Assembly (NCBI RefSeq): GCF_000260415.1
Contig: NZ_BACP01000011.1
Coordinates: forward strand, 1-45,904
Direction: 5' to 3'
DNA from: Liquorilactobacillus mali KCTC 3596 = DSM 20444
GTDB taxonomy: Bacteria > Bacillota > Bacilli > Lactobacillales > Lactobacillaceae
Length of the DNA: 45,904 bases
Below are positions 33,694 through 43,188 of this stretch, piece by piece. Made by a program: the position numbers and the translations under genes. The notes below the pieces were generated by a model that did not search any database, had not been told where the DNA came from, and saw only the letters and a list, made by a program, of their open reading frames with translations. Each line of letters begins with the position of its first letter. Positions within the stretch are counted from its first letter, which is position 1.

Positions 33694-35853
33694 TTACTCC
33701 TCCTTGTCACTACCAGGGAGACGTGCAGAACCGTCATGATGGGTCATTGGAATAAAAGTTGAGGTATTTCTTTTTTCTGCGCGTTGCTGGTCCAGTAGTA
33801 ATTGATTTTTTCGTTCTGCCTCTTTTATAAAGTGTTCTTGTGCGTTCAGACGTGTGTGGCCGCGACGGTCTATATGTGTGAAAATATCTCCATGCAACAT
33901 ACGCGTCTTTACATTATCATCCCACATTGTCCCAAAAATTGAAATGATTTTGTGCCTGATATTGTCATCAAGAGCAGGAAACAACAATTCGACCCTGCGA
34001 TTAAGATTTCTTGTCATCATATCGGCACTAGAAAGATAGACATCTTCATTTCCTTCATTATAGAAGTAATAGATACGACTGTGCTCAAGAAAACGTCCAA
34101 CAATTGAGTGTACTTCTATGTTATCACTGACTCCTGGAATTTCTGTTTTTAGGCAGCATATTCCACGGACAATCAGTTGAATTTTAACACCAGCCTCAGA
34201 AGCCTTGTACAAGTGTTCAATAATTTTTTGATCGGACAAAGAATTCATCTTCATCTTAATGACAGCCTTGTGACCTGATTTTGCAGCCAAGATTTCATCG
34301 TCAATCTTTTTATCAATGAATGTTCGAATACGTTTGGGAGAAATATGCAATTTATGGAAATACGGTGGTTCTGAATAACCTGAGAGCATGTTGAATAAAT
34401 TAGAGGCATCAGTTCCAATATCATTATTAGCAGTGATAATCCCCATATCTGTATAGAAGTTAGCAGTCACATCGTTATAATTACCAGTTCCAAGGTGAAT
34501 GTACCTCCGAATTCCATCATCATCATGACGAATAACTAAGGCAATCTTACAGTGTGTCTTTAATCCAACAAGGCCATAAATAACATGGCAGCCCATCTTT
34601 TCAAGTTGTTTAGCCCAGCGAACATTATTTTCCTCATCAAATCTGGCCTTCACCTCAACGAGTACCGTAACTTGTTTGCCATGCTGTGCTGCAAGTCCAA
34701 GATAATTAATAATCGGTGACTTGCCGGAAACACGATAAAGAGTCATTTTGATTGCTAATACATTTGGATCGGTTGCAGCCTGACCAATGAAGTTCACGAC
34801 TGAGTCGAAGGAATCATACGGATGGTGCATGAACAAATCTTTTTTTCTGATAGCTGTGAAGAAATTTTTGTTATTTGATAGGGATGGTTCGACAAATGAT
34901 CTGAATTTTGAGTATCTTAACTCAGGATGCCCCTCTACCAAGTTAGGTAATTTCTTTAAGAAGGTTAGATCAACTGGTCCATTAACTTCATAGACTGCTT
35001 TTTTATCGACGTCTAATGTTTCAATCAATCTTGTTTTTAAACGGTTATGCATCGAATTTTCGATTTCTAAGCGCATCACTCCGCCATGTTCACGTTTTTT
35101 CAATTGCCGTTGAACTTCTCGCAGCAAGTCAGAAGTATCTTCTTCAGCAACATCCAAGTCCATATCACGAATCACGCGGTACGTAGAAGCATCGCTGACC
35201 TTGTACCCAATGAAGAGACTGCCAATGAATTCCTTGATAATATCTTCAAGCAGCATGAAAGTATTATCTTCATGCGGTAATCTGATAATTCTTGCGAAGA
35301 CGTCGGGAATCCTAACGGTTGCAAAGCGCCGGTTTTTCTTGTTATCAGTTTCATGGAGACGTACTGCAATATTCAATGAATTATTACTGATGAAAGGGAA
35401 GGGACGAGACGAATCATCAGCTAAAGGTGTCAAAACAGGATATAATTCATCATTAAAGTAGCGCTGAATGAATTTATATTGTTCTTCAGTAGTCTCTGAT
35501 GGGGCAATTATCTTGATATTGCTTTTTTCCAGCTGCGGAATCAGCGAGCGGTTGTATGTTGTATAGCGTCGTGTAACCATCTCTTGTTCTTTTTCATTAA
35601 TTTTGTCGATTTGTTCTTTAGGGGTCATTCCTGAAGCGTCGGTAGTTTTAATGTTTACAGAATACATTTTGTTTAGGGAAGCAACTCTAACCATGAAGAA
35701 TTCATCGACATTACTTTGTGTAATCCCAAGAAAATTTGCGCGTTCAAGTAGTGGGTTCTCAGAATCGCGTGCTTCCTCAAGAACACGCTCGTTGAATTCC
35801 AACCAACTTAATTCGCGATTTTTGTAATAACTTTGCTTATCAAATTTACTCAT
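33694..35853 (-). CDS. ppk: Polyphosphate kinase
   Basis: It transfers the gamma phosphate of ATP to a growing polyphosphate chain. The 719-residue PPK1 has the N domain (YYKNRELSWLEFNERVLEEA), a head domain, and the two phospholipase-D-like C domains with the autophosphorylated His in THCKIALV and the second-site HSRIYYF. The length is typical (690-720). ATG 35853 is preceded by GGAGG and overlaps the stop of the upstream gene by 4 bases. Located between two Ppx-family genes, it forms a complete polyphosphate synthesis and breakdown unit. Confidence 0.95.
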   Translation of the reverse strand: MSKFDKQSYYKNRELSWLEFNERVLEEARDSENPLLERANFLGITQSNVDEFFMVRVASLNKMYSVNIKTTDASGMTPKEQIDKINEKEQEMVTRRYTTYNRSLIPQLEKSNIKIIAPSETTEEQYKFIQRYFNDELYPVLTPLADDSSRPFPFISNNSLNIAVRLHETDNKKNRRFATVRIPDVFARIIRLPHEDNTFMLLEDIIKEFIGSLFIGYKVSDASTYRVIRDMDLDVAEEDTSDLLREVQRQLKKREHGGVMRLEIENSMHNRLKTRLIETLDVDKKAVYEVNGPVDLTFLKKLPNLVEGHPELRYSKFRSFVEPSLSNNKNFFTAIRKKDLFMHHPYDSFDSVVNFIGQAATDPNVLAIKMTLYRVSGKSPIINYLGLAAQHGKQVTVLVEVKARFDEENNVRWAKQLEKMGCHVIYGLVGLKTHCKIALVIRHDDDGIRRYIHLGTGNYNDVTANFYTDMGIITANNDIGTDASNLFNMLSGYSEPPYFHKLHISPKRIRTFIDKKIDDEILAAKSGHKAVIKMKMNSLSDQKIIEHLYKASEAGVKIQLIVRGICCLKTEIPGVSDNIEVHSIVGRFLEHSRIYYFYNEGNEDVYLSSADMMTRNLNRRVELLFPALDDNIRHKIISIFGTMWDDNVKTRMLHGDIFTHIDRRGHTRLNAQEHFIKEAERKNQLLLDQQRAEKRNTSTFIPMTHHDGSARLPGSDKEE

Positions 35854-37358
35854 TGTGATTGCCTCCGTTGTTTTAAAATTGCCTTCAAACCAAATACTTT
35901 TTCAAAAAGTTCTGCCTTATTACTAAAAGACCACTGTTCTAAGGCAATATTTTGATTTGAGTATGCAAAAATAATTAATTCTGTTTCGCGCAATGATACT
36001 GATATTTTGCGAATCTTTTCTTCTCGTGAGTCATCTAAAGCGTCAGCAATACGTAAGAAAGAAGATAACTTGGCTACTTTCATTTGGACATCTGGATCGA
36101 GATTCTTAAAATGAGTATCACTTGAAGATGGTGATTCACTACTATGATAACGTGCTATTTCAGCAATAATCAAATTTTCAGTATCTGACAGACCTAGGAC
36201 CTTTGTAGACTGCAAGATGTAGGCAGAATGATTATAGTGACCCTGTTGATTGATATAGTTACCAATATCAGCGAGAATACAGGATACTTGCAGCAACAGC
36301 CGTTCTCTCTGACCAAGATGATGCAGCTTCTTTAATTGATCGAATAGATGCATAGCAATCAAAGTGACGTTTTTTCTATGTGATTTGCTTGTAAGATAAC
36401 GGGTAGCCATGTTTTCAGCTGTGGTCAAGATTAATTCATCGAAGTTTTGTTTTCTTAATCCGATACGTTGAGCACGTTCGATTGCCAAACCGTCGGAAAC
36501 CGTGATATCCGTCAAAATAATATTACGTGGTTTAGTTAATTTCACGATCTTGTGCAACAATAAAAAATATGAGGTGACACTTGTTATCACATTTTCATCA
36601 ACTTCAAAATAATCCATCAAGAATTGGTCAGAAGCATCAGTGACTTTCCGATAGAGATTGTTAAATTCTTCAAGCGGCATTGTATAGGAAGTCTGATCAT
36701 ATGGGATGAATTTCTTATTAATTATTAATGCGTCTTGTAAAATCAAGTTAGATGGCATTGTTTGATTTGCGAAAACATGCTTAAGATGTTCAAGCTTGCT
36801 CCCAATATAATCATCGAGCACTGCGATTGGGTTGTTCATATTAGGCTTTAATGCCACATTAACATCGTAAAGCTGCGCTGAGCCTAAATCGATATTCCAA
36901 GTAGAGGTAAACTTGTGGTTACTGAATTGAGACAAGGAGACGCGTTCAGAACCAAGACTCAGTAAGAATGTCAGGGATGAACTGATTTTTTTAAAATTAT
37001 CTAGGTGAGTGATAATTGCGGCAGCTTTATAATAGGTTAGTTGGCTTGTGTTCAGCCAGTGCACTTTTAATGTTGTACGAACATAGATTTGCTCACCTAA
37101 GTAGCGGGCACTAATATCATCTAAAGATTGCTGGTTACCCCAAAAACGATAATTTTTGACACTATATTCCTTTAGAATGAGTAAGAAACCATTAAGTGCC
37201 ATCGTAATAGCTTGGACGTTGTGTTGATATTCATATGTGTGGTTACTGTAAAAATTGGACGTAACATCTTCTACGATTGAGAAATCGTTCAAATCAACGA
37301 TAGAGAGTTTAAGTTGTCTAGGAGTCATATAAATGATACCGTATAGTTTCTTTACCAC
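35850..37358 (-). CDS. Diverged Ppx/GppA-like protein with C-terminal HD domain
   Basis: This 502-residue protein has an N-terminal half resembling Ppx/GppA and a C-terminal HD-type domain (CILADIGNYINQQGHYNHSAYI with the HD-like Asp, and ARYHSS). The first phosphate loop, normally xIDxGSNSxRL, reads MTPRQLKLSIVDL, so phosphatase activity in the N-terminal half is doubtful. Likewise the HD doublet (His-Asp) is replaced by Ala-Asp in LADIG. Such diverged Ppx2-like partners occur with ppk in lactobacilli; a regulatory role is inference. GTG 37358 is chosen because GAGG lies 8 bases upstream; GTG 37367 is inside that ribosome binding site. Confidence 0.8.
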   Translation of the reverse strand: MVKKLYGIIYMTPRQLKLSIVDLNDFSIVEDVTSNFYSNHTYEYQHNVQAITMALNGFLLILKEYSVKNYRFWGNQQSLDDISARYLGEQIYVRTTLKVHWLNTSQLTYYKAAAIITHLDNFKKISSSLTFLLSLGSERVSLSQFSNHKFTSTWNIDLGSAQLYDVNVALKPNMNNPIAVLDDYIGSKLEHLKHVFANQTMPSNLILQDALIINKKFIPYDQTSYTMPLEEFNNLYRKVTDASDQFLMDYFEVDENVITSVTSYFLLLHKIVKLTKPRNIILTDITVSDGLAIERAQRIGLRKQNFDELILTTAENMATRYLTSKSHRKNVTLIAMHLFDQLKKLHHLGQRERLLLQVSCILADIGNYINQQGHYNHSAYILQSTKVLGLSDTENLIIAEIARYHSSESPSSSDTHFKNLDPDVQMKVAKLSSFLRIADALDDSREEKIRKISVSLRETELIIFAYSNQNIALEQWSFSNKAELFEKVFGLKAILKQRRQSQ

Positions 37359-37367
37359 AATATTCAC

Positions 37368-37724
37368 CTCAAATTTAAGTTTCTAACTCAATATTAACAA
37401 TTTTTTACTTTTTTTAAAAGAAAGACTATGTAAAGAATAGGTAACTAGAGTTCCATACACAGAAGGAACCATTTGGTAAATTAATTATGCTGTAATAAAA
37501 ATATTTTATTTATCTGTTCAGGAAAGTTCGACAGCTTTTTTTTATTTAGAACATTTTATAAAAATACAGGTCCAAATAATAAATTGATGTATTTTGACTG
37601 ACAAAATGAACTAATCATGGTAATATTTTATAAGATATTAAAGCATTTTCAATATCAATAGTTTTACATCACCGTATGATAGAAAAACCGTATAATAAGA
37701 TAATTGATAGGAATGGGAATTTTC
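37368..37724. other. Divergent intergenic region between the polyphosphate operon and ddl
   Basis: This AT-rich stretch of about 357 bases has no supported gene. A perfect TATAAT (37691-37696) may serve ddl, but no -35 sits at the right spacing. TTTACA at about 37416-37421 on the minus strand could be a -35 for the polyphosphate operon, without a clear -10. A small hairpin (GTTCC / GGAAC) lies near 37450-37470. Confidence 0.4.
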
Positions 37725-38852
37725 ATGGAAAAAAAGAAATTACACGTTGCATTGTTTTTTGGAGGTAACTCATCAGAACATGCTGTTTCAAAACGTTCTG
37801 CGCACAACATTTACGATGGAATGGATAAAGATAAGTATGATGTATCTGTATTTATGTTTACAAAGAATGGCTACCTTTTGGGAAACAAAGATTCAATGAG
37901 AATTTTTAATGGGGAGGACGAAGACAAAGTTGTTGCTGAAGCAACTGCAAATGTCGATTTTTCTAATCCGCTTGCAAACATTCAAAATATTTCTGAGGTA
38001 AAAGATATTGATGTTTTCTACCCGGTCATTCATGGCAATATGGGTGAAGATGGCACAGTTCAAGGTTTGTTTAGATTGTTGAACAAACCATGGATTGGCA
38101 GTGGTGTTGCATCTTCGGGTGTGTCTTTTGATAAGGATCTAACAAAGCAATTATTGACGTTCCACGGTATCCGCAACACGAAGTATATTGTGGTTACTCC
38201 AGAAAATCAAGCAGAATATACTTATGAAAAATGCAGTGAGAAGCTTGGAACAACAATGTTTGTTAAGCCAGCTCGTCAGGGTTCTTCAGTCGGTATCTAT
38301 AAGGTTGAGAACAAGGCTGAATTCGACAAGGCTGTCAAAGAAGGATTCCACTATGACTTTAAACTGCTTGTTGAAGAGGCGGTTGATCATCCGCGTGAAG
38401 TTGAATGTTCAGTGCTAGGTAATCGCAATGCTAAGGCATCAAAGCTTGGTGCAATCAAGATACCAGAAGATGACGTCTTTTATGACTATAACAATAAGTT
38501 TGTCGATGCTTCAGGTGTTGAATTCCAGATGCCAGTTGAATTACCAGAGAAATTAACTGCAGAAATCAAGCAAATGTCATTGGATGCTTTCCGTGTACTG
38601 GGTAATCGTGGTTTAGCAAGAATGGATTTCTTAGTTGACAGTAATGATGTACCATATTTTGGCGAAGTTAACACATTGCCTGGATTTACAAATATTTCAT
38701 TGTATCCACAGTTATGGGCTGTGTCGGGAATCAATTACAGTGATTTGATTGATCAGTTAATTGAGTTAGCAATCGAAGAATTTAATGATAATGCAAAACT
38801 TCACTATGATTTTGTCGATCTTGGAGAAGAGAAATTGCCAGAGAAAAAATAG
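37725..38852 (+). CDS. ddl: D-alanine--D-alanine/D-lactate ligase, F-type
   Basis: This is the ATP-grasp ligase that makes the terminal dipeptide or depsipeptide of peptidoglycan precursors. The 375-residue protein has FFGGNSSEH, HGNMGEDGT, the ATP-binding VKPARQGSSVGI, and GEVNTLPGFT. In the omega loop DYNNKF, residue 259 is Phe; D-Ala-D-Ala ligases have Tyr there (KY), while D-Ala-D-Lac ligases of Leuconostoc and many lactobacilli have Phe. This predicts D-Ala-D-Lac ends and intrinsic vancomycin resistance (known for the family, not tested here). ATG 37725 follows GGAATGGGAA; ATG 37704 lacks a ribosome binding site. Confidence 0.93.
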   Translation: MEKKKLHVALFFGGNSSEHAVSKRSAHNIYDGMDKDKYDVSVFMFTKNGYLLGNKDSMRIFNGEDEDKVVAEATANVDFSNPLANIQNISEVKDIDVFYPVIHGNMGEDGTVQGLFRLLNKPWIGSGVASSGVSFDKDLTKQLLTFHGIRNTKYIVVTPENQAEYTYEKCSEKLGTTMFVKPARQGSSVGIYKVENKAEFDKAVKEGFHYDFKLLVEEAVDHPREVECSVLGNRNAKASKLGAIKIPEDDVFYDYNNKFVDASGVEFQMPVELPEKLTAEIKQMSLDAFRVLGNRGLARMDFLVDSNDVPYFGEVNTLPGFTNISLYPQLWAVSGINYSDLIDQLIELAIEEFNDNAKLHYDFVDLGEEKLPEKK

Positions 38853-38997
38853 ATAATACTAATCGAAGTATAATATAAATAAATATAAATCGAGCAGCAA
38901 TGCAAATTTATGAGAGTGTATTATTACTGTACTATAAGTATTTTATGAGTAAACACAAAATTTTGACTTATGGAGTACCAACCATATGTGATTAATG

Positions 38998-39030
38998 AAG
39001 AGGGTGTGTCAGTGGGGCATGCCTCTTTTT
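38998..39030 (+). terminator. Terminator downstream of ddl
   Basis: AAGAGG(G)TGTG pairs with CATGCCTCTT (one bulge, G-U pairs) and a T-run follows. It lies about 145 bases after ddl and 60 before tag. Nothing else is visible in 38853-39091. Confidence 0.65.
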
Positions 39031-39091
39031 GTTATTATAAAAGAGATAATCATTTTTTTGCGTATTTTCTACATAATGAGGGAGGAATTTG

Positions 39092-39652
39092 ATGAGGTGT
39101 TCATGGGCAACTGGAAATGAATTGTTGATAGCGTATCATGATGAGGAGTGGGGAGTTCCAAAAAAAGATGAAGAGATTCTTTTTGAGATGCTTTCGCTGG
39201 AAATAATGCAAGCAGGTTTGAAGTGGGAAGTGATTTTGAAGAAAAGAGATGGGTTTAAAGCTGCTTTTCATAATTTTAAGATACAAAAAGTTGCAGAAAT
39301 GACAGAAGAAGATATTCAGCAGTTAATGGCTAACAAAGAAATTATTCGTAATCAGCGAAAGATTCGAGCCATTATTAAAAATGCACAAACTTTGCTTAGG
39401 TTAAAAGAAGAAGGTTTTGATTTTGGGCAATACTTATGGAGTTTTGTCGGAGATAAGCAAATTGTCAATCATTGGGAGTTTGGCGAGCAGGTGCCAGCAC
39501 AAACGGCACTTTCGCAAAAAATTGCAAAAGACATGAAAAAAAGAGGGTTTGCATTCATTGGCCCAACAATTATTTATTCATTTATGCAAGCGATTGGAAT
39601 GGTCGACGATCACTTGATAAATTGCGAGATAAAAAAAGACAATGGACAATGA
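39092..39652 (+). CDS. tag: DNA-3-methyladenine glycosylase I
   Basis: It removes 3-methyladenine from alkylated DNA. The 186-residue helix-hairpin-helix protein starts MRCSWATGNELLIAYHDEEWG, giving the zinc-binding Cys3 and His16. The catalytic region FEMLSLEIMQAGLKW is intact. The second pair of zinc ligands is in MVDDHLINC near the C-terminus. The length matches Tag enzymes (about 185-190). ATG 39092 follows GGGAGGA; the TTG three bases earlier is less likely. It is monocistronic. Confidence 0.94.
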   Translation: MRCSWATGNELLIAYHDEEWGVPKKDEEILFEMLSLEIMQAGLKWEVILKKRDGFKAAFHNFKIQKVAEMTEEDIQQLMANKEIIRNQRKIRAIIKNAQTLLRLKEEGFDFGQYLWSFVGDKQIVNHWEFGEQVPAQTALSQKIAKDMKKRGFAFIGPTIIYSFMQAIGMVDDHLINCEIKKDNGQ

Positions 39653-39772
39653 ATGTAAGTAGAAAATAATTTTATGGAACAAAAATAGGGAAGAATGCTA
39701 ACCATAAAACAAGTTCTGAGTAGATAGTATCCGCTGGGTGATTGAACAATATTTATTTATGTGGAACAAGGT

Positions 39773-39825
39773 AAAAAAAGAGGAGTCAGGTCAAAATTTA
39801 ACTTTTAACCAACCTCTTCTTTTTT
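39773..39825. repeat. Dispersed palindromic intergenic repeat, copy 2 (also a terminator)
   Basis: AAAAAAAGAGG ... GGTCAAAA pairs with CTTTTAACC ... CCTCTTCTTTTTT. The stem is imperfect, with the same GGTCAAAA / TTTTxACC core as the other copies. The tail AAATCAAAATTTACCGTCTAA near 39850-39870 matches the tail of copy 3. It lies between tag (plus) and the universal stress gene (minus) and can terminate both. The rest of the gap 39653-39971 shows nothing else. Confidence 0.65.
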
Positions 39826-39971
39826 GTTACATATAAACACACTTAATAAATCAAAATTTACCGTCTAAACTTGAATTTTATACGCCTATAGCACATGACT
39901 AGCAAATACTATTAAATTTGTTTGAACAAGCTAGTTAACTTTCAAACTATCTAATCTATCTGACCTTGTTA

Positions 39972-40439
39972 TTATTCAGATTTCTTATTATCTAAATCAG
40001 TTCTAACAACAAGAACATCACAGCTTGCAGTTCTTGTGACGTATTCTGTAACTGATCCTAGGAGCAAGCGTTCAACAGCATTCAACCCAGTCGCACCGAT
40101 CATAATTAAATCGGTTTTCAGTTCAGTAGGTTTGTCTTTAGCAATAATTGTTTTTGGTGCACCATATTCGATGGAATAAGATACATTTTCAACACCGTCG
40201 GCTTTAGCTTCACTAATATAATTTTCAATCTTTTTCTTAGCGGTCGCGACAACTTCGTCCACCATGCTAGTGTCGTAACTTGAAATATTTTGGAAGGCAC
40301 GTGTATCAACAACATGAAGTAACTCTAAGTGTGCTTCTTTGCCATTTCTCTTAGCAACAGCAACGGCTTTCTTGAAAGCCAATTCAGCTTCCTTGGAACC
40401 ATCGACAGGTACTAGAATATTTTTATATTGTTGTAACAT
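39972..40439 (-). CDS. Universal stress protein (UspA family)
   Basis: This 155-residue cytoplasmic protein has an alpha/beta fold. ILVPVDGSKEAELAF at the N-terminus and MIGATGLNAVERLLLGSVTEYVTRTA at the C-terminus hold the ATP-binding G-2x-G-9x-G-(S/T) pattern, so it probably belongs to the ATP-binding Usp group. ATG 40439 follows AAAGGGTGA; an ATG at 40469 is too far upstream. Its role is generic stress tolerance, not resolved further. Confidence 0.92.
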   Translation of the reverse strand: MLQQYKNILVPVDGSKEAELAFKKAVAVAKRNGKEAHLELLHVVDTRAFQNISSYDTSMVDEVVATAKKKIENYISEAKADGVENVSYSIEYGAPKTIIAKDKPTELKTDLIMIGATGLNAVERLLLGSVTEYVTRTASCDVLVVRTDLDNKKSE

Positions 40440-40519
40440 ACAAATCACCCTTTCATCTTTCAATTCCATTTTACCGCAATTTGCTAGAAATCTAAAGCAA
40501 AATGGTAGATTATAGTGAA

Positions 40520-40813
40520 CTATTTCTCAATGTAACTAAGCATTAGAATTGGTAAGATTGGAATGATTGCTACATCAAGAATCAGAATAACAGATAGGAA
40601 TATTTGGTTGTTAAGTATTAAACTCACAAAGGTCAAAAATGCCAAAATTAGTAGAAGTGTCCCAGTAATTTGGATAATGATTCTTAGATCCTTATGCTTT
40701 TCAGGATGAAAGAGCATGAAAGGTTCGTTCTTGTGTTTTAGTAGATATAAACCAATAAAAAGTAGCAGTATTCCAAGTAAAAATATGAAAAAGCTTATGA
40801 TTGTACTTATCAT
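40520..40813 (-). CDS. Small membrane protein, possibly DUF3899
   Basis: This 97-residue protein has three hydrophobic segments (about residues 3-25, 47-67 and 70-92) with a short basic loop (KHKNEPFMLFHPEKHKD) after the first. Topology and size fit DUF3899, but the match is by memory and weak. ATG 40813 follows GAGG at 7 bases; a GTG three bases upstream is the alternative. It sits between the stress protein gene and the candidate 6S RNA. Confidence 0.7.
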   Translation of the reverse strand: MISTIISFFIFLLGILLLFIGLYLLKHKNEPFMLFHPEKHKDLRIIIQITGTLLLILAFLTFVSLILNNQIFLSVILILDVAIIPILPILMLSYIEK

Positions 40814-40879
40814 CACAATTCCTCACAAAAATATAGTATATGTTGTAATCTCTTGAAGATCAAAGAAATTAGGATATGC

Positions 40880-41085
40880 AAAACGAAGAGGCCACGCCAA
40901 AACAAATGTTTCAGCATAGCCCCCTCTGTCCAAAGAATAAACTTTGGAATCCGTCTAATGCCGTTAATCGTCTCTGTAGTTGAACCCGCAAACAAGCAGG
41001 TGGTTTCTGATAATTTAACTTCTAACTTCCCAAACAATATGGGCATGTTATCCACAAAATATTTCAAAAGCCAAGGTATATAAGT
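40880..41085 (-). ncRNA. ssrS: Candidate 6S RNA
   Basis: The 364-base gap 40814-41177 has no convincing gene but contains conserved-looking structure on the minus strand. The RNA can close as a rod: ATGCCC near 41042 pairs with GGGCTAT near 40915, with further weaker pairing outside. Inside lie a perfect 7-bp hairpin TCCAAAG / CTTTGGA (40929-40948), in the position of the 3' central-bubble hairpin of 6S, and ACCTGC / GCGGGT at the apical part. In Firmicutes 6S RNA genes often sit beside rarA, which is the next gene here. Ends are approximate. A covariance search is needed. Confidence 0.5.
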
Positions 41086-41177
41086 GTTCGGTCAACCTTA
41101 CATTGTGAGACAACGCGTACATTTCAGATTATGCTTATATGTTATCATACAAGTTGCTTCTTTTCAAATGTTAACGG

Positions 41178-42461
41178 TTACTTTTGGCCTTTTTGCATCT
41201 TTTTTAAGCGTGCATACTGGTCTTTTAAAGCGGCTTCATAGCGACCATTATCTTTTGGTTGATAATAACTCTTATTCTTGATTGGGTCAGGTAAATATTG
41301 TTGGGGGACCCAATCGTGCGGGTAGTCATGCGGATACTGATAATCAACTCCGTGACCAAGTGTTTTAGCACCTTGGTAATGTGCATCCTTTAAATGAGCA
41401 GGAACGTCGCCATAACCACCATGATCAATATCTGCAAGTGCATCATCGATAGCTTTTATTGCTGAATTGGACTTAGGTGACAGACATAGATCGATCACGG
41501 CAACTGATAGGGGAATTCTGGCTTCGGGCAAACCAATCTTTTCGGCCGCAGTTACGGCCGCGACAGTTCTTGCAGCCGCTGAAGGGTTTGCTAAGCCGAT
41601 ATCTTCGTAAGCGATGGTCAGGAGTCGACGATTAACACTGATCAAATCGCCGGAAGCAAGCAAACGTGCAAGATAATGCAGTGCAGCATCCGCGTCAGAA
41701 CCGCGAATAGACTTTTGAAAGGCCGAGATTACATTATAATGAGCATCACCGTCTTTGTCTTGAACGAGTGCTTTGTGTTGCAGACATTCCTCAATAATAG
41801 GCAAAGAAATATTGATTTTTTTGCTTTCATTTTCTGGGGGAGTCGACTTGACGGCTAATTCAAGTGCATTTAATGCACTACGTAGATCACCATTTGTAGC
41901 GCGACAAAGATGATTCATAGCTTCTGGTGCCACATCGACATTCATCATACCTAAACCATTAACTTTATCAGATAAAGCTCGTTTAATAGCTTTTTTGATA
42001 TCATCTTCAGTCAAAGGTTTGACTTCAAAGATTTGTGTACGGCTTCTAATGGCCGGATTAATTGCTATATATGGATTCTCAGTTGTAGCACCGATTAAGA
42101 TTATTCGGCCGCTTTCAAGATGAGGCAACAGAAAGTCCTGTTTAGGTTTAGTCAAACGATGGATTTCATCAAGTAAGAGAATGACTGTACCACTCATTTT
42201 GGCTTCCTCAGCAACAACCTCTAATTCTTTTTTGGAATCAGTCGCTGCGTTGAGCATCCTAAATGCATATTTTGTTGAACCTGCAATAGCACTGGCAATG
42301 CTTGTTTTTCCAGTTCCAGGAGGGCCATAAAGAATCATCGAGGATAACAATCTTGCATCGACCATACGCCTGATAATTTTACCAGCTCCAACTAAGTGCT
42401 GCTGCCCGACAACTTCGTCAATATTTTTTGGGCGCATACGATAGGCTAGAGGTTTTAGCAT
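41178..42461 (-). CDS. rarA: Replication-associated recombination protein A (AAA+ ATPase)
   Basis: It acts at stalled replication forks together with SSB. The 427-residue protein of the RarA/MgsA/WRNIP1 family starts with LAYRMRPKNIDEVVGQQHL, has Walker A GPPGTGKTSIA, Walker B LLLDEIHR, sensor GATTENP, and the C-terminal tetramerisation part with EDIGLANP. The length is typical. AAAGGAG precedes ATG 42461. It lies between rpsD and the candidate 6S RNA. Confidence 0.95.
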   Translation of the reverse strand: MLKPLAYRMRPKNIDEVVGQQHLVGAGKIIRRMVDARLLSSMILYGPPGTGKTSIASAIAGSTKYAFRMLNAATDSKKELEVVAEEAKMSGTVILLLDEIHRLTKPKQDFLLPHLESGRIILIGATTENPYIAINPAIRSRTQIFEVKPLTEDDIKKAIKRALSDKVNGLGMMNVDVAPEAMNHLCRATNGDLRSALNALELAVKSTPPENESKKINISLPIIEECLQHKALVQDKDGDAHYNVISAFQKSIRGSDADAALHYLARLLASGDLISVNRRLLTIAYEDIGLANPSAAARTVAAVTAAEKIGLPEARIPLSVAVIDLCLSPKSNSAIKAIDDALADIDHGGYGDVPAHLKDAHYQGAKTLGHGVDYQYPHDYPHDWVPQQYLPDPIKNKSYYQPKDNGRYEAALKDQYARLKKMQKGQK

Positions 42462-42526
42462 AATCTAACTCCTTTCATGTAGGTAAAGTATAGCATTATA
42501 TTAAAGATTGTTGACTGTGATTAAAC

Positions 42527-42557
42527 AAAAAAAGCCAGATTCATAAAAGAATCTGAC
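42527..42557 (-). terminator. Terminator of rpsD
   Basis: On the minus strand, CAGATTC / GAATCTG (7 bp, with further G-C pairs) is followed by CTTTTTTTG. It lies just downstream of the rpsD stop. Confidence 0.85.
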
Positions 42558-42579
42558 CAAACTGACAAAAAGTCGGTTA

Positions 42580-43188
42580 TTAAAGTTTGTTGTAGTATTC
42601 AACGATAAGAGCTTCATCAACTTCAGCTTCAAGTTCTTCACGTTCTGGTAAACGAACTAATGAACCTTCAAGCTTGTTTTCGTCAAAAGTTACAAATTGT
42701 GGACGGCCAACAATTGCTTCAAGGGCATCCTTAACAACTTGTAAGTTCTTTGACTTTTCACGTAATGAAATTACATCGCCTACAGAAACTTCGTATGAAG
42801 GAATATCAACGCGTTTGCCATTGACTGTGATGTGACCATGGTTTACCAACTGACGTGATTGACGACGAGTTGTAGCTAAACCTAAACGGTAAACGATATT
42901 ATCCAGACGTTGTTCCAACAAGATCATGAAGTTGTCACCATGACGACCTTGACGAATCTTGCCAGCGCGTTTGAAGAGGTTTGAGAATTGACGTTCTGAA
43001 AGGCCATAGATCATACGAAGCTTTTGTTTTTCGCGTAATTGCAAACCATATTCAGATAATTTACGACGGTTGTTTTGACCGTGTTGTCCTGGAGCGTATG
43101 GACGACGTGCTAATTCTTTACCTGTACCAGTCAATGAAATACCCAAACGACGTGATACTTTCCAACTTGGACCTGTATAACGAGACAT
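42580..43188 (-). CDS. rpsD: 30S ribosomal protein S4
   Basis: This is a primary 16S rRNA-binding protein and a translational repressor of its own gene in Firmicutes. The 202-residue protein starts [16 protein letters not shown], has [10 protein letters not shown]-like [11 protein letters not shown], and an S4 RNA-binding domain (about 90-155) with [30 protein letters not shown] 43188 follows GGAGGAAC. The first Cys cluster of some S4 proteins is absent, as in the Cys-free form. It is monocistronic, with a leader and strong promoter upstream. Confidence 0.97.
   Translation of the reverse strand: MSRYTGPSWKVSRRLGISLTGTGKELARRPYAPGQHGQNNRRKLSEYGLQLREKQKLRMIYGLSERQFSNLFKRAGKIRQGRHGDNFMILLEQRLDNIVYRLGLATTRRQSRQLVNHGHITVNGKRVDIPSYEVSVGDVISLREKSKNLQVVKDALEAIVGRPQFVTFDENKLEGSLVRLPEREELEAEVDEALIVEYYNKL

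Noticed and set aside
40813-41067. Minus-strand open frame of 84 codons in the gap downstream of rarA
   Set aside because: It has no ribosome binding site or recognisable motif, and its DNA forms conserved-looking RNA hairpins, which fits a non-coding RNA better.
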